A stretch of 64,000 bases of DNA from Deltaproteobacteria bacterium (GTDB taxonomy: Bacteria > Myxococcota_A > UBA9042 > PHBI01). Below the pieces are notes generated by a model. The model was not told the DNA's origin, searched no databases, and worked only from the letters and a program-made list of their open reading frames with translations. Below are positions 36,923 through 50,400 of the stretch, one piece after another (the stretch's first letter is position 1; each line of letters begins with the position of its first letter). A program made the position numbers and the translations under genes. The DNA is taken from assembly GCA_020632715.1 (NCBI GenBank), contig JACKFA010000001.1:248001-312000 (forward strand), read 5' to 3'.

Positions 36923-37027
36923 CCGCGGTGACGTGCCGCCGCGCATCCTCGTTGACCGCGCGCCGCGCCGACCGTTAGCCTCGAGCATCGCCTCCACGTG
37001 CCGGAGGCTCCTCGACCGAGGTTCCCC

Positions 37028-38242
37028 ATGACGACTCGACGCGCGCTCCTCGCGGCGTCGGCCCTCGCCCTCGCCGCCTGCGGCGCGGGCGACTCGCCGT
37101 CGCCCCCTGCCGACACCGGCCCCGGCGTGCGCATCGCCGTGGCGCCGCTGTCGCTGCCCGGCGTCACCGACGCCGAGTACACCCTGGTCGTCTCGAACCC
37201 CGGCGGCGAGGTCTGGCGGAAGACCCTCACCTCGCGCGGCTACGGCGACGGGAGCGGCGCCCTCAGCTACGTCGGCCCCTGCGACGCCGCCGCGAACCCG
37301 CACACGGTCACCCTCACCGTCGACCACCTCTACGGCGGCACGGACGGCACGACCGAGCTCACCGACTGGGTCGACCCCGGCCCCATCGCGAAGACCCCGA
37401 TCACCTGCGCGGCCCAGGGCGACACCCCGGTCGACTTCGAGCTCACCCTGCTCCGCGCCGCCTCGCAGGGCTTCTTCGACATCGCCGTCGATCTCGAGGA
37501 CCTCTTCTGCTCGGCCAAGGTCGACTGCACCTACGACGACGGCGCCCCCATCCACCTCCTCCACGACCCCGACGGCAGCGGCCGCGGCCCGACCCTCGTC
37601 GCCGCCCTCGCCTGCACCGCCGGCCCGAACGAGGTCGAGGCGACCGCCCTCCACCTCTCCGCCCTGAAGCTCAGCTGCGACGACGGCCAGGGCGGCCAGC
37701 GCGTCCACTGGCTCCTCCCCTTCGAGGGCCCCGGAAACCTCGGCCCGCGCGCGCCCGAGGTCTTCCAGCACGCCGTCTACCGCGGCGTGGAGGCCCTCCC
37801 GAACGTCTCGAAGTGCTACTGGAACACCGCCATCGGCCTCGACCCCGACGCGCTCGCCGGCAGCTGCCGCCTCACCGGGAAGGCGACCGTCTCGGCCGGC
37901 CCCTTCCCCGACGACAGGACCCCCGCGGGCCGCGTGTACCCGGTCATCGACATCGACGTCGCCGTCGGCGCGCAGGGCGGCGAGCTCGACTGCGGGCAGC
38001 ACCCGCTCGGCTCCGCGGGCGTCACGGTGCGCTACGCCGAGGGCGAGCGCTTCGACTTCGAGCAGGTCTGTGGCGGCGACACCGTCGCGCGCGGCCTCCG
38101 CGCCTGCGGCGCCGTCGACGGCCAGGGCGCCGAGATGATCGGCCTCGACGCCGGCGTCCTCGTGCGCGTCGGCGACGCGACGTCGCCCGTCTACCCCGTC
38201 CCGGCCGGCGCCGTCCTCGACGGCTGCTGCCTCCCCGAGTGA
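37028..38242 (+). CDS. lipoprotein with shared ~330-residue surface domain
   Basis: A 404-residue lipoprotein (lipobox LAAC, Cys18). The domain runs from VAPLSLPGVTDAEYTLVV through SRGYGDGSGALSYVGPCDA, TCAAQGDTPVDFELTLLR, AASQGFFDIAVDLEDLFCSAKVDC and VYPVIDIDVAVG. The same landmarks occur in the first ~330 residues of the protein encoded at 41013-42920. Many paired cysteines suggest a disulfide-stabilised surface fold. It is followed after 7 nt by the Gly-rich protein gene, so the two are probably co-expressed. I do not know the family's function. Confidence 0.8.
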   Translation: MTTRRALLAASALALAACGAGDSPSPPADTGPGVRIAVAPLSLPGVTDAEYTLVVSNPGGEVWRKTLTSRGYGDGSGALSYVGPCDAAANPHTVTLTVDHLYGGTDGTTELTDWVDPGPIAKTPITCAAQGDTPVDFELTLLRAASQGFFDIAVDLEDLFCSAKVDCTYDDGAPIHLLHDPDGSGRGPTLVAALACTAGPNEVEATALHLSALKLSCDDGQGGQRVHWLLPFEGPGNLGPRAPEVFQHAVYRGVEALPNVSKCYWNTAIGLDPDALAGSCRLTGKATVSAGPFPDDRTPAGRVYPVIDIDVAVGAQGGELDCGQHPLGSAGVTVRYAEGERFDFEQVCGGDTVARGLRACGAVDGQGAEMIGLDAGVLVRVGDATSPVYPVPAGAVLDGCCLPE

Positions 38243-38249
38243 GGTCACG

Positions 38250-40913
<2,664 letters not shown>

Positions 40914-40923
40914 TTACGGCGGC

Positions 40924-41015
40924 ATGACGCGCCGCGTCGCGCCCGCGAGCGCCGCTGACGCAGGCTGACGCGCCGCGTCACGAACGCGCCGCGCGCCGCG
41001 TGACGCGCCGCGTCA
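40924..41015. repeat. cluster of TGACGCGCCGCGTCA palindromes
   Basis: Perfect copies lie at 40966-40980 and 41001-41015, a near copy at 40924-40938, and a variant at 6068. The last copy includes the complement of the LamG protein's TGA stop. The cluster sits between convergent genes and may end transcription from both sides, or be a REP-like element. Confidence 0.6.
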
Positions 41016-42920
41016 GAGCCCGAAGCGCCCGCGCATGAGGGCCCACTCGGCGTCCATCTCCGCCTTCGTGAGCGCGCGGTTGAAGATCCGCACCGCGTAG
41101 ACCCGGGCGTCCGCCGGCAGGTAGTTGTCGCCGACGCCGCAGCCCGCGTTGCCGATCTCCATCGCGCACCCGGAGTCGCTCGTCGGCGGGTTCACGTAGG
41201 TGGCGTCGAAGGTGTCGCTGCCGCTCACCGGATCGTAGGCGCCGTTCAGGTAGAGGAAGCCGGTGGCGCCGGGCTCGTCGACCGACGCGGCCATCATGTA
41301 GACGGTGCTCGCGCTGGGCGCGCCGCCGATCGCTGCCATGACCCCGTTGGCCTGGACAAGCACCGAGAGCTGGTGGCGGGGGCCGTTCCGGAACGAGTAG
41401 AGGAAGCCCGGGTTCCCGGCCGCCCAGCCGCTCGTGCCGAGGTAGTTGCCGAACATCCCGAAGCTCGCCGGCGTCCGCACCCAGAGAACCATCGTGTAGC
41501 GCGCGCCGTCCTTGTGGATCGAGTTGATGAACGGCGTGTTCGCGCCTCGCGCGAGGATGAAGCGGAGCCCGCCGCCGAACGTGAAGTACTCGCTCGCCGA
41601 CCTCGCGCCCGCGACGCCGTGGAAGCCGGGGTCGTCGCCCGTCCCCGACGAGGGCCCGAGCTGGAAGTCGTAGTCCGCCTGGGCGCGGCCGTCCGCCGGC
41701 GCCGCGACGAGGTTCTTCCAGAGCTGCTCGCCGGCGCCCGCGTAGGACGCCGCGTCCCCCGCGTCGAGGTACATCACGAGGCCCCCCGGCGCCGGCGCCG
41801 GCGTCGCCGCCGGACCGAAGGTGTGCGCGAAGGGCGTCGGGTCCGTCGCGCTCGTCGTCGTGTAGGCGACCGCGACCGGGGCCGCGCTCCCGTCCGTCGC
41901 GACCGGGAAGCTCGCGGGGCAGCCCACGAGCGGCACCGCCCAGTCGATGTAGGGGTAGACCGCGCCGGCCGCGACCGCGACGGGCTCGTCGCCGAGGGAG
42001 CCGTCGTCCGCCGTGGCCCGGGCGCGCACGGTGCAGGCGTCCAGGCTCGCCGTCGCGACACCGAGCGCCACGTTCCAGTAGCGGACGTCCTGCCCCGGGA
42101 GGTCGTCGACGCCCTGGAAGACCGCCGCCTGGAAGAGGAGGCCGCTCGGATCGGTGACGCGCGGGGCGCACGACGCCGTCGCGCCGGAGGTGCAGAGGTT
42201 CCCGGTGCCGCTCGCCGGGTCGACCGTCGCGACGCCGTTCACGCCGCAGTCGACGGTCACGTTCGTCAGGTGGAGGCGCGTCGCGGCGTCGGCCGTCGCG
42301 CCCGCGGAGCAGGCGAGCCCGAGGACGTGGGTCGCGCCGCGCGCCGCCCCGTCGTAGAGGAGCGGCTCGCCGGCGCAGTCGTACTTCGCCGAGCAGAAGA
42401 CGTCCTCGAAGGAGACCGCCACGTCGAAGAAGCCCTGGTTCGCGGGGCGCATGACCGCCACGTCGAAGCGCACCGGGGTGTCGCCGTTGGGCGCGCAGGT
42501 CGCCTTCTTCGCGAGGAGCCCGGGGTCGACCGCGTCGAGCTTCCCGCCCGGCGCCGGGTCGCCGTAGGCGCCCGCGTCCGCGACCGTCGCGCCGTAGATC
42601 CCGATGAGGCGCAGCTCGACCGTGTTGTCGCCGACCGCCGACGCGTCGCAGGGGGCGACGTAGCTCGCCGAGGCGACGCCGTCGCCGTAGCCGGAGGCGG
42701 TCAGGCGCTTCGTCACGACGGTCGTCTCGGCGGACGCGCCGGTCGCGACGCGGAGGTCCCAGACGGCGTCGTGCACGCCCGGGAGCGAGAGGGCCGCCAC
42801 CGAGACCGCGACGTGCCCGCCGCCGTCGTCGGAGGTGAGGGGGGCGCCGCCTTCGGCGACGCAGCCGCCCGCGCCGAGGAGGGCGAAGGACGCGACGAGG
42901 GCTCGGGCGCGAGAGGCCAT
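41013..42920 (-). CDS. lipoprotein with shared surface domain plus LamG-like domain
   Basis: A 635-residue lipoprotein (GAGGC, Cys20). The N-terminal ~330 residues repeat the landmarks of the 37028 protein (VAALSLPGVHDAVWDL, ASGYGDGVASASYVAPCDA, NGDTPVRFDVAVMRPANQGFFDVAV, FCSAKYDC). The C-terminal ~230 residues form a concanavalin/LamG-like jelly roll: GLVMYLDAGDAASYAG, YTMVLWVRTPASFGMFGNY, GFLYLNGAYDPVSG and the ending ARVYAVRIFNRALTKAEMDAEW. LamG domains bind glycans or proteins. The domain combination suggests shuffling of a family module onto different binding domains. Confidence 0.85.
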   Translation of the reverse strand: MASRARALVASFALLGAGGCVAEGGAPLTSDDGGGHVAVSVAALSLPGVHDAVWDLRVATGASAETTVVTKRLTASGYGDGVASASYVAPCDASAVGDNTVELRLIGIYGATVADAGAYGDPAPGGKLDAVDPGLLAKKATCAPNGDTPVRFDVAVMRPANQGFFDVAVSFEDVFCSAKYDCAGEPLLYDGAARGATHVLGLACSAGATADAATRLHLTNVTVDCGVNGVATVDPASGTGNLCTSGATASCAPRVTDPSGLLFQAAVFQGVDDLPGQDVRYWNVALGVATASLDACTVRARATADDGSLGDEPVAVAAGAVYPYIDWAVPLVGCPASFPVATDGSAAPVAVAYTTTSATDPTPFAHTFGPAATPAPAPGGLVMYLDAGDAASYAGAGEQLWKNLVAAPADGRAQADYDFQLGPSSGTGDDPGFHGVAGARSASEYFTFGGGLRFILARGANTPFINSIHKDGARYTMVLWVRTPASFGMFGNYLGTSGWAAGNPGFLYSFRNGPRHQLSVLVQANGVMAAIGGAPSASTVYMMAASVDEPGATGFLYLNGAYDPVSGSDTFDATYVNPPTSDSGCAMEIGNAGCGVGDNYLPADARVYAVRIFNRALTKAEMDAEWALMRGRFGL

Positions 42921-43123
42921 GAGGGCTCCAGGAGGACGCGACGACGGAGTTGCGGAGGACGCGGCGGGCACGAAGGGCCGCGTTCGTAACGTCCGCCATG
43001 CGCGGTCGTCGCGTCAACGCTCCGCCGCGGCGCCTCGTAACGCGGGGACAGCGCGCGAGCCCCGTGCAATAGTCGGTCTCGATCACCGGTTCGAAGCACA
43101 CACCGCCACGGAGCCGACACGCC

Positions 43124-44212
43124 ATGCGCGCCCCGATCGCCCGCACCGCCGCCCTCGCCGCCCTCTCCCTCACGCTCTTCGCCTGCAAGTCCGCGCCCGA
43201 GCCGGCCCCCGAGCCGACGCCGCCCACGCCCGAGGAGGCGAGCGGCCCGCCCGTCGCGGCCAAGCCGACGCCGGCGCCGCTCTGCGCGCCGCCGGGCGCG
43301 ACCCTCGAGCAGCCGCGCCTCGACGGCGACGGCGTCTTCTTCTGCACCTACGCGAGCGACCCCGACGCCGAGGGCAACTACTCGCGCTGCTTCCGCTTCG
43401 ATCTCGCGACCTCCGCGCTCGCGGCGCGCCCCGTCCCGAAGGTCGCGGAGCCGGCCGACGCGCAGGACGCCCCGCCCACCGTCGACGGCGAGGGCTGGCG
43501 CTACGATCGCGGAGCCCAGGCCGTCTTCCTCTGCTCGGCGCCCGGGGAGTGCAAGAAGAAGCTCGACCTCGGGTCGAAGAAGCTCGCGCCGCTCGAGTAC
43601 GGCACCGCCGACACCTCCGCGAGCGGCAAGCTCGTGCTGGTCAACGCGGCCGAGAGGGACGCCGGCGAGAACGTGTGGGTCATCGTCTTCGACCGCGCGA
43701 CCGGCAAGCGCGTCGCGAAGAAGAAGGTGAGCTTCGACAGCTACATCTGCGGCGGCGCGCGCTTCGTCGGCGAGACGGTGCTCGTCGGGCTCGACGTCTG
43801 CGCGGGCCCCGGGGGCGCCGCGTGGCTCGCGAAGCCGACGACCCTCGCGAAGCTCGCCGAGCTCGGCGGCAAGGACGACGCGTTCAATACCTACGCGCCC
43901 CTCGGCGTCCCCATCGGCGACGGCCTCTGGGCGTTCCGGAGCTCGGGCCTCGGGAGCGTCGTCGTGCAGGACGTCACCACCGGCAAGGTGGCCCGCAAGG
44001 TCGACCTGAGCGAGCTCTTCCCGCTCATCCCCGACTACGATCCGCCGGCGCGCGACCTCCCGCCGGACGGCGGCTTCTTCGGGCAGCTCCCCTCGGGCGA
44101 GCTCGTCGCCGTCCCGGACGGGACGGGCTTCGGCCACGTGGCCGTGCTCGACGCCAAGGCGACCCGGGTCGTGCGGCGGCTCGAGATCCCGGTGTGCCCC
44201 GAGGCGAACTAG
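43124..44212 (+). CDS. lipoprotein with repetitive beta (propeller-like) domain
   Basis: A 362-residue lipoprotein (LFAC, Cys21) with a Pro/Glu linker (APEPAPEPTPPTPEEA). The body alternates short strands and GxDxxTGK motifs (VIVFDRATGKRVAKKK, VVVQDVTTGKVARKVDL, VAVLDAKATRVVRRLEI), the spacing of beta-propeller repeats. Cysteines are few. No known family is assigned. It starts 203 nt from the divergent LamG gene. That gap contains no other gene and must hold both promoters. Confidence 0.75.
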   Translation: MRAPIARTAALAALSLTLFACKSAPEPAPEPTPPTPEEASGPPVAAKPTPAPLCAPPGATLEQPRLDGDGVFFCTYASDPDAEGNYSRCFRFDLATSALAARPVPKVAEPADAQDAPPTVDGEGWRYDRGAQAVFLCSAPGECKKKLDLGSKKLAPLEYGTADTSASGKLVLVNAAERDAGENVWVIVFDRATGKRVAKKKVSFDSYICGGARFVGETVLVGLDVCAGPGGAAWLAKPTTLAKLAELGGKDDAFNTYAPLGVPIGDGLWAFRSSGLGSVVVQDVTTGKVARKVDLSELFPLIPDYDPPARDLPPDGGFFGQLPSGELVAVPDGTGFGHVAVLDAKATRVVRRLEIPVCPEAN

Positions 44213-44423
44213 CGCCGACGCGGCTCCCCGGGTAGCGCGCCTCGGGCGATCTGTCGCGGACGCCGCCGACGGCGCCGTCCTCGGCGGCGTCCCGCCCGAG
44301 GACGGCGGCGGCGGGCCGGTGAGCGCGCCCTCGCGCGCCGGAGGCGCTTCCCTCGCGGACGTGACCCGCGGTATGTGAGCAGGTGGCATGGCCGCCCTGC
44401 CCCTCCCGTCGGAGTACGTCCCC

Positions 44424-47400
44424 ATGAGCTCGCATCGCTTCGTCACGGCCCTCGCGCTGCTCGCCCCGCTGTGCGCGCTCGCCGCCGCCTGCGCCGGCCC
44501 GTCCGCGCCCGGCGCCCCAGCGCCCGCCGTCGCGCGCCAGGCCCTCGAGGGCGACCCGGGCGACCCGTTCCTCCTGACCGCCCCCGACACGGCCACCGGC
44601 ACGCTCGCCGCGAACGCGAGCCACACCTACCGCGTCACGGTCCCCGCCGGCCACGCCGGGCTCCGCGTCGCCGTGAGCGCCACCGGCGGGAACGTCGACC
44701 TCCTGCTCCGGCGCGACGACCCCGTCTCCGGCTCGCTCGTCGCCGCCGAGTACGACCGCGACGTGCTCACCGTCTTCCGCACCCCCGAGGAGACCGTCGC
44801 CGACGACCTCTGGTACGTCGAGGTCCGCGCGCGCGACGCCGCCGCCGACTACAGCCTCGCCGTCGACGCCCGCTACGCCGAGCAGCTGGTGTGGGACACC
44901 GGCGCCGCCCTCCTCGGCGACGCCCCCGTCACCCGCGCCACCGCCGGCGGCGACTACCTCTTCGCCGTGACCGCGCAGAACTCGGCCTACGGCGCCTGGC
45001 GCACGGTCCTCCGCGTCGAGAGCGGCGACGCCGACCTCTACATGGCCCCGTCGTCGTTCCCCGCCGACTGGGTCGGGAACCGCTCGACCGACCCCGGGAG
45101 CGACGCGGTCCTCCTCGCGGCGAACCAGTACGGCGCCAACGACACCTGGCTCGTGCGCGTCCACGTCCACCATGGCGGCGCGACCTGGAGCCTGCTCTCG
45201 GGCGACGTCCACGTCGTCGACCTCGGCGCCCTCCCCACCGCGCCGGCCCCGCTCACCGTCGAGCCCGACGTCTTCGGCCTCGCCTTCGCGAAGACCTCCG
45301 TCCCGGCCGAGGCCCTCGCCTGGCGCCTCGCGGCCTACGGCCACGCGCTCGCCATCGACAAGCTCCAGGTCCCTCTCCCCGACCGCCCCGGCACCTACGA
45401 CTGGAAGGCCGACGACCACCTCCTCGTGGTCCCGCCGCTGCTCTCGGCCGAGCAGTTCTTCGTGACCGTGACCGCGTCGCAGCCGTTCACCCTCGACTCG
45501 GCGCAGCAGGCGATCCACGACGCCCCCGGCGACGGCTTCGCCTTCACGGTCGACGACGCCGACGACGACGGCTTCGGCTACGTCACCTACCGCGTGGTCG
45601 TCCCGGTGTCGCAGATCGCCTGGCAGGTGAAGGTCGCCCCCGTCTCGGGCGAGTGCGACGTGTACGTCAAGCGCCTCGCCGTGCCCGCCGAGTACGACAA
45701 CGGCGGCTTCTCCGAGGCCCCGGCGGGCGACGACAGCATCACGCAGGTCCCGCCGTCGCTCTCGGACGGCACCTGGTACGTGACCGTGCGCGGGACGCCG
45801 CCGTTCTCGTTCCGCCTCACCTCGGGGAACCCCGTCGTGACCGACATCCCCTTCGTCACCGAGGGGGTCGGCTCCGGCCACGTCGACAACGGCGCCGGCT
45901 TCGAGTCGCTCGTCGGGTGGCGCTTCTTCCGCGTCCCCGACATCGTCTCGCAGGTCGGCTCCCTCGGCTGGATCCTCGACCTCGCCGGGCACGTCCCGGG
46001 CACCGAGATCGCGCTCCGCAAGAACGCCGTCCCCGGGCGCTGGTCCTACCGCACCTTCCAGGGCGCGGACTACCCGGGCTACGTGCAGGAGCACGCCCAC
46101 GTCGACCTCTCGAGCACGACCGGCTTCCTCGAGCGCCCGAACCACGAGGCCGACATCTGGTACATCGGCGTGAACCACCCGACGGCCCCGCTCGGGCCGT
46201 TCACGCTCACGACGCGCACCTTCCACCCGACCGACCTCGCCTTCGACGGCGGGAGCGCCACCGTCGCCGCGCAGACCTCGGGGCGCTGGCGCTACTTCAA
46301 GATCCCCGTCCCGCCGACGGCGCTCGGCTGGGATCTGCGGCTCACGGGCGTCGGCTCGGGGCGCCCGCGCATGGTCGTGCGCGCGGAGCTGCTGCCGGCC
46401 GACTTCAACACGACGACCCTCGGCTACGCGCCGTTCTACTACGGGACCGAGTGGCAGTCCGGCTGGCAGTGGGCGCCCGGGGCCGACCTCACGCAGCACG
46501 GCTCGAGCGCGCTCGGCGACGACGAGACCGGGCGCTTCTTCTTCGCCGGCTACGGGGCGCCGGTCCGCGAGGGCGTCTACTACGTGGCCGTCTCCGACGC
46601 GTGGTCGACCGAGCGCGGCGCCGACCTCACCTACACCCTCACGAGCCGCGGCGTGGGCGACGGGCTGCAGATCCCCGTGACCCCGCTCGCCTACGACGGC
46701 GGCTCCGCCTCGGTGAGCGGCCTCTCGCCGCGCGACGTGCGCGTGTACTCGGTGGACGTCCCCGAGGGCGCCACGAGCTTCGCCCTCGACCTCACGCCGA
46801 CCGCCGGCGACGCGATGATGGTGCTCGCGAGGGACCACGTCCCGAACAGCGAGGCGAGCCAGGACACGACGAGCGTCCAGGGCGCGCGCCGGCAGAAGGC
46901 CGGCCCCGACTTCTTCTACCGCTACCCGACCTACCCGTACGGGCAGCCGACCGACGGGCAGATCGAGGCCGGCCGCTACTACGTCGTCGTCGGGGCCGAG
47001 GGGGCCGGCGCGGGCGCGGGCTACGGCACCATCGGCACCGGCGCGACCGCGTATTCGCTCACGAGCCACGGCGAGCAGACCGTCAAGGGCGGCGCGGACC
47101 TCGTCGTCACCGACGGGACCTCCGGGAGCTGGCCCGGCGAGACGCTCCGCTACGGCGAGCAGCGCGCGTACCGCTTCACGGCGCCCGACGACGCGACGTC
47201 CATCGAGGTGCGCCTCACGCGCCACGCGGGCACGCCGCAGTACACCCTCATCGACGGGACGGGCCCCTTCCCGACGCCGCAGCAGAGCTACCAGGCCGCC
47301 GAGCAAGGCGCGAGCTGGATCCTCACGGGCGACGCGCTCACGACGCTCACGGATCCGCGCGGCGTCTACACCGTGCTCGTGACGGCCAACGCCGGCGCCG

Positions 47401-50400
47401 ACGGCGAGGTGGACGCCGACTACGACCTGACCATCGAGGCGAAGGGGCTGACCCCGCTCGCCTTCAACGGCGGCGTCGCCGCGGTGAGCGCGCAGGAGTC
47501 GCGCACGTGGCGCTACTTCGAGGTGGTCGTCCCCGAGGGCGCCCTCGGCTGGGATCTGCGGCTCGAGAACGTGTCGGGCGGGCGCCCGCGCATGGTCATC
47601 GCGCGCGACACGCTGCCGCGCGACTTCAACACGACGAGCTACGGCTACGTCGGCATCGACGGGCGCGACGTGTGGCCGACCGGCGGCCAGTGGGGCGTCG
47701 GCACGGACATGACGGGCTTCTACTACGCGCCGGACGGCGGCGACGAGTACGGCCGGCGCGTGCAGATGGGGATGGGCTCGCCCCTCGAGCCCGGCGTCTA
47801 CCACGTCGGCGTGTCGGACGCGTACGGCGGGCAGAGCGGCGACGCGATGAGCTACGAGCTCGTGTCCCGCGGCATCGGCGTCGGCGACGACGGCGACGGC
47901 GCGCCCTGGGCCATCCAGGTGCACGACCTCGCTTGGGACGGCGGCGTCGCGACGGGCACGGTCGCCGCGCGCGAGGTCGCGTACTACCGCGTCGAGGTGC
48001 CTCCGACCGCGACGAGCTGGGACGTGGCGCTCGCGCCGGCGGCCCCGGGCGACGCGCTGCTCGCCGTCCGGCGCGGGCGGCTCCCGAACGCGAGCGCGAC
48101 GGGCTACACGGCCGACCACGAGAGCTACTTCATGGGGGCGCGGCGCCAGAAGAACGGCGACGAGCACTACTACCTGTCGCTCGACAGCGGCCAGGCGGCG
48201 CTCAACACCGGCACGTGGTACCTCGCGGTCGCCGGCGAGGGCCAGGGGGTCGACCGCAACTACTCGCGCGCGGGGAGCGGGGACACGGCGTTCACGCTGA
48301 CCTCGAGGGGGCCGATGACCGTGGTCGCGACGAGCGACGCGGTCGGCGGGGACGACGGCGAGACGCCCGTGCGCTTCGCCGCGCAGCACCTCGCGTACGG
48401 CGAGGAGCGCGTCTACCGCTTCACCGTGCCGGACGGGCTCTACGCGCTCGCGATCGCCTTCGAGAACGCGACGGGCGGGCCCTACGCCGGCGTCACCGAC
48501 GGCTGGAGCGGCTCCGAGCCCGTGAACCAGGACCCGATCCCCTACCCCTACGGCGGCGGCTACGGCCAGCACGACCACGGCGCGGGGCCGATCCTCTACG
48601 GCCCGGCGACCCCGCAGCCGCTCCAGACGCTCTCGCCGCGCGCCGGCACGTGGACGGTCACCGTGGTCGGCGGCTACGGCCCGAACGGCGAGGAGCCGAC
48701 CGACTTCGACCTCGTCGTGCGGCCGGTCGACGAGGTGATCGTGACCGATCCCGTGTGGCCGCGGCACGACCTCGCGTTCAACGGCGGGCAGGTCACCGTC
48801 ACCGGGCAGCCCGAGCAGAGCTGGCACATGTTCGACCTGGTCGTGCCCGAGGGCTGCCTCGGCTGGGATCTCCGCCTCGAGGACGTGACCGGCGGCTCGC
48901 CGCACCTCGTCATCCGGCGCGACGCCGATCCGCCCGCCGACTACAGCCCCTACTGGTACCTGATGGACCTCCTCGAGTGGCCGACCGAGGCGCAGTGGAA
49001 CGTCGCCGGCGACCTCGCGCAGCGGCCGTACGGGCAGCCCGCGACGCCCGACGGCCAGGGCGCCGTCTACGAGTGGGGCCGGCGCGCGGCGATGGGGCTC
49101 GGGGCCCCGCTCGAGCCAGGCCGCTACGTGGTCGGCGTGACCGACGACTACTCCGGGCAGGGCCCGATGAGCTACACGATCCGGAGCCGCGGCATCGGCC
49201 AGGGAGACGACGAGAGCGGCGCGCCCTGGGCGATCCAGGTGCAGGACATCGCGTTCGGCGTGCCCGTGTCGGCGGAGGTCGTGCCAGCGCGCTCGAACGT
49301 CTACTACCGCGTGACCGTGCCGGAGGGGCTCGAGTCGTTCCGCGCGGAGCTCACGCCGACCGTCGGCGAGGCGATGCTGACCCTCCGGAAGGGGCACCTC
49401 CCGAACTCGGAGGCGCAGAGCGGCCGCACGACCAGCGACAGCGGCGCCGGCGCCCGGCGGCAGAAGGGCGGCGAGGACTTCTTCTACCGCTACCCCGACT
49501 ACGACCAGGCGACGGTGGCGGGCGGCGTGTACTACGTGGCGGTCGCCGCCGAGGGGCAGACCCCCTACTCCCCGAGCCACTACGGCGCGGGCGCGTCGTC
49601 GTGGACGCTGCTCGTCGACGGGCCGATCCCGGTGCACGGCGGGACGGACCAGGTGGTGTCGGCGTCGTCGGGGCCGGTCGCGTTCCGCGGGCAGACGCTG
49701 CGCGCGAACGACGTCGGCCTCTACCGGCTCCGGGTGTCGCCCGACGTGCGGGCGTTCGAGATCCGGCTCGAGAACAAGACCGGTGAGTCCAACTTCACGG
49801 CGACGCTGCGGCCCTACTTCCTCGCGACGCTGCCGACGCCGAACGAGTACGGCTACCGCGCGACCGAGGGCGGGAGCGGGAGCGTCGCCTCGGGGACGCT
49901 CGCCGAGACGATCGTCGGCGAGACGGGCGACCTCACGATCGCCGTGGCGGCGCCCGCGTCGTCGGCCTCCGACAGCGCGTTCGACGTCGTCGTGACGCCG
50001 CTCGGCGTGACGGAGCTCGCCTGGGACGGCGGGAGCGCCCAGGTGACGCTGCCCGACCTCGGCACGCGCTTCTTCCACGTGACGGTGCCCGAGGACTGCG
50101 ACGGGGTCGCGCAGGCCGGCTGGATCGTGACGCAGGACACGACCGCCGGGAGCGTCCAGGTGAGCGTGCGCAAGGGGGCGCTCCCGGGCGACGCGGCCGC
50201 CGGCGGGCAGACGCTCGAGACGTACACGCGCGAGACGATCATCGTGCCGCCCTACCTCGAGCCGGGCGACTGGTACGTGAGGGCGCGGGCGTCGGGGTCG
50301 TCGAGCGCGAGCATCACGACGCGCGAGGTGAAGGAGGCGCGGCACTGGACGATGCCCGCGCGCGGCGTCGACCCGAGCGTCCCGGGGCTCGCGCCGCCGC

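Noticed and set aside
44388..44423. ATG 44388 as start of the first giant gene
   Set aside because: It places 12 uncharacteristic residues before the signal peptide and lacks a ribosome site; ATG 44424 follows GGAG.
44375..49786. A third plus-strand frame of 1,803 codons inside the giant gene
   Set aside because: Arg/Pro-rich, no motif, and broken where repeats change; codon usage fits only the main frame.
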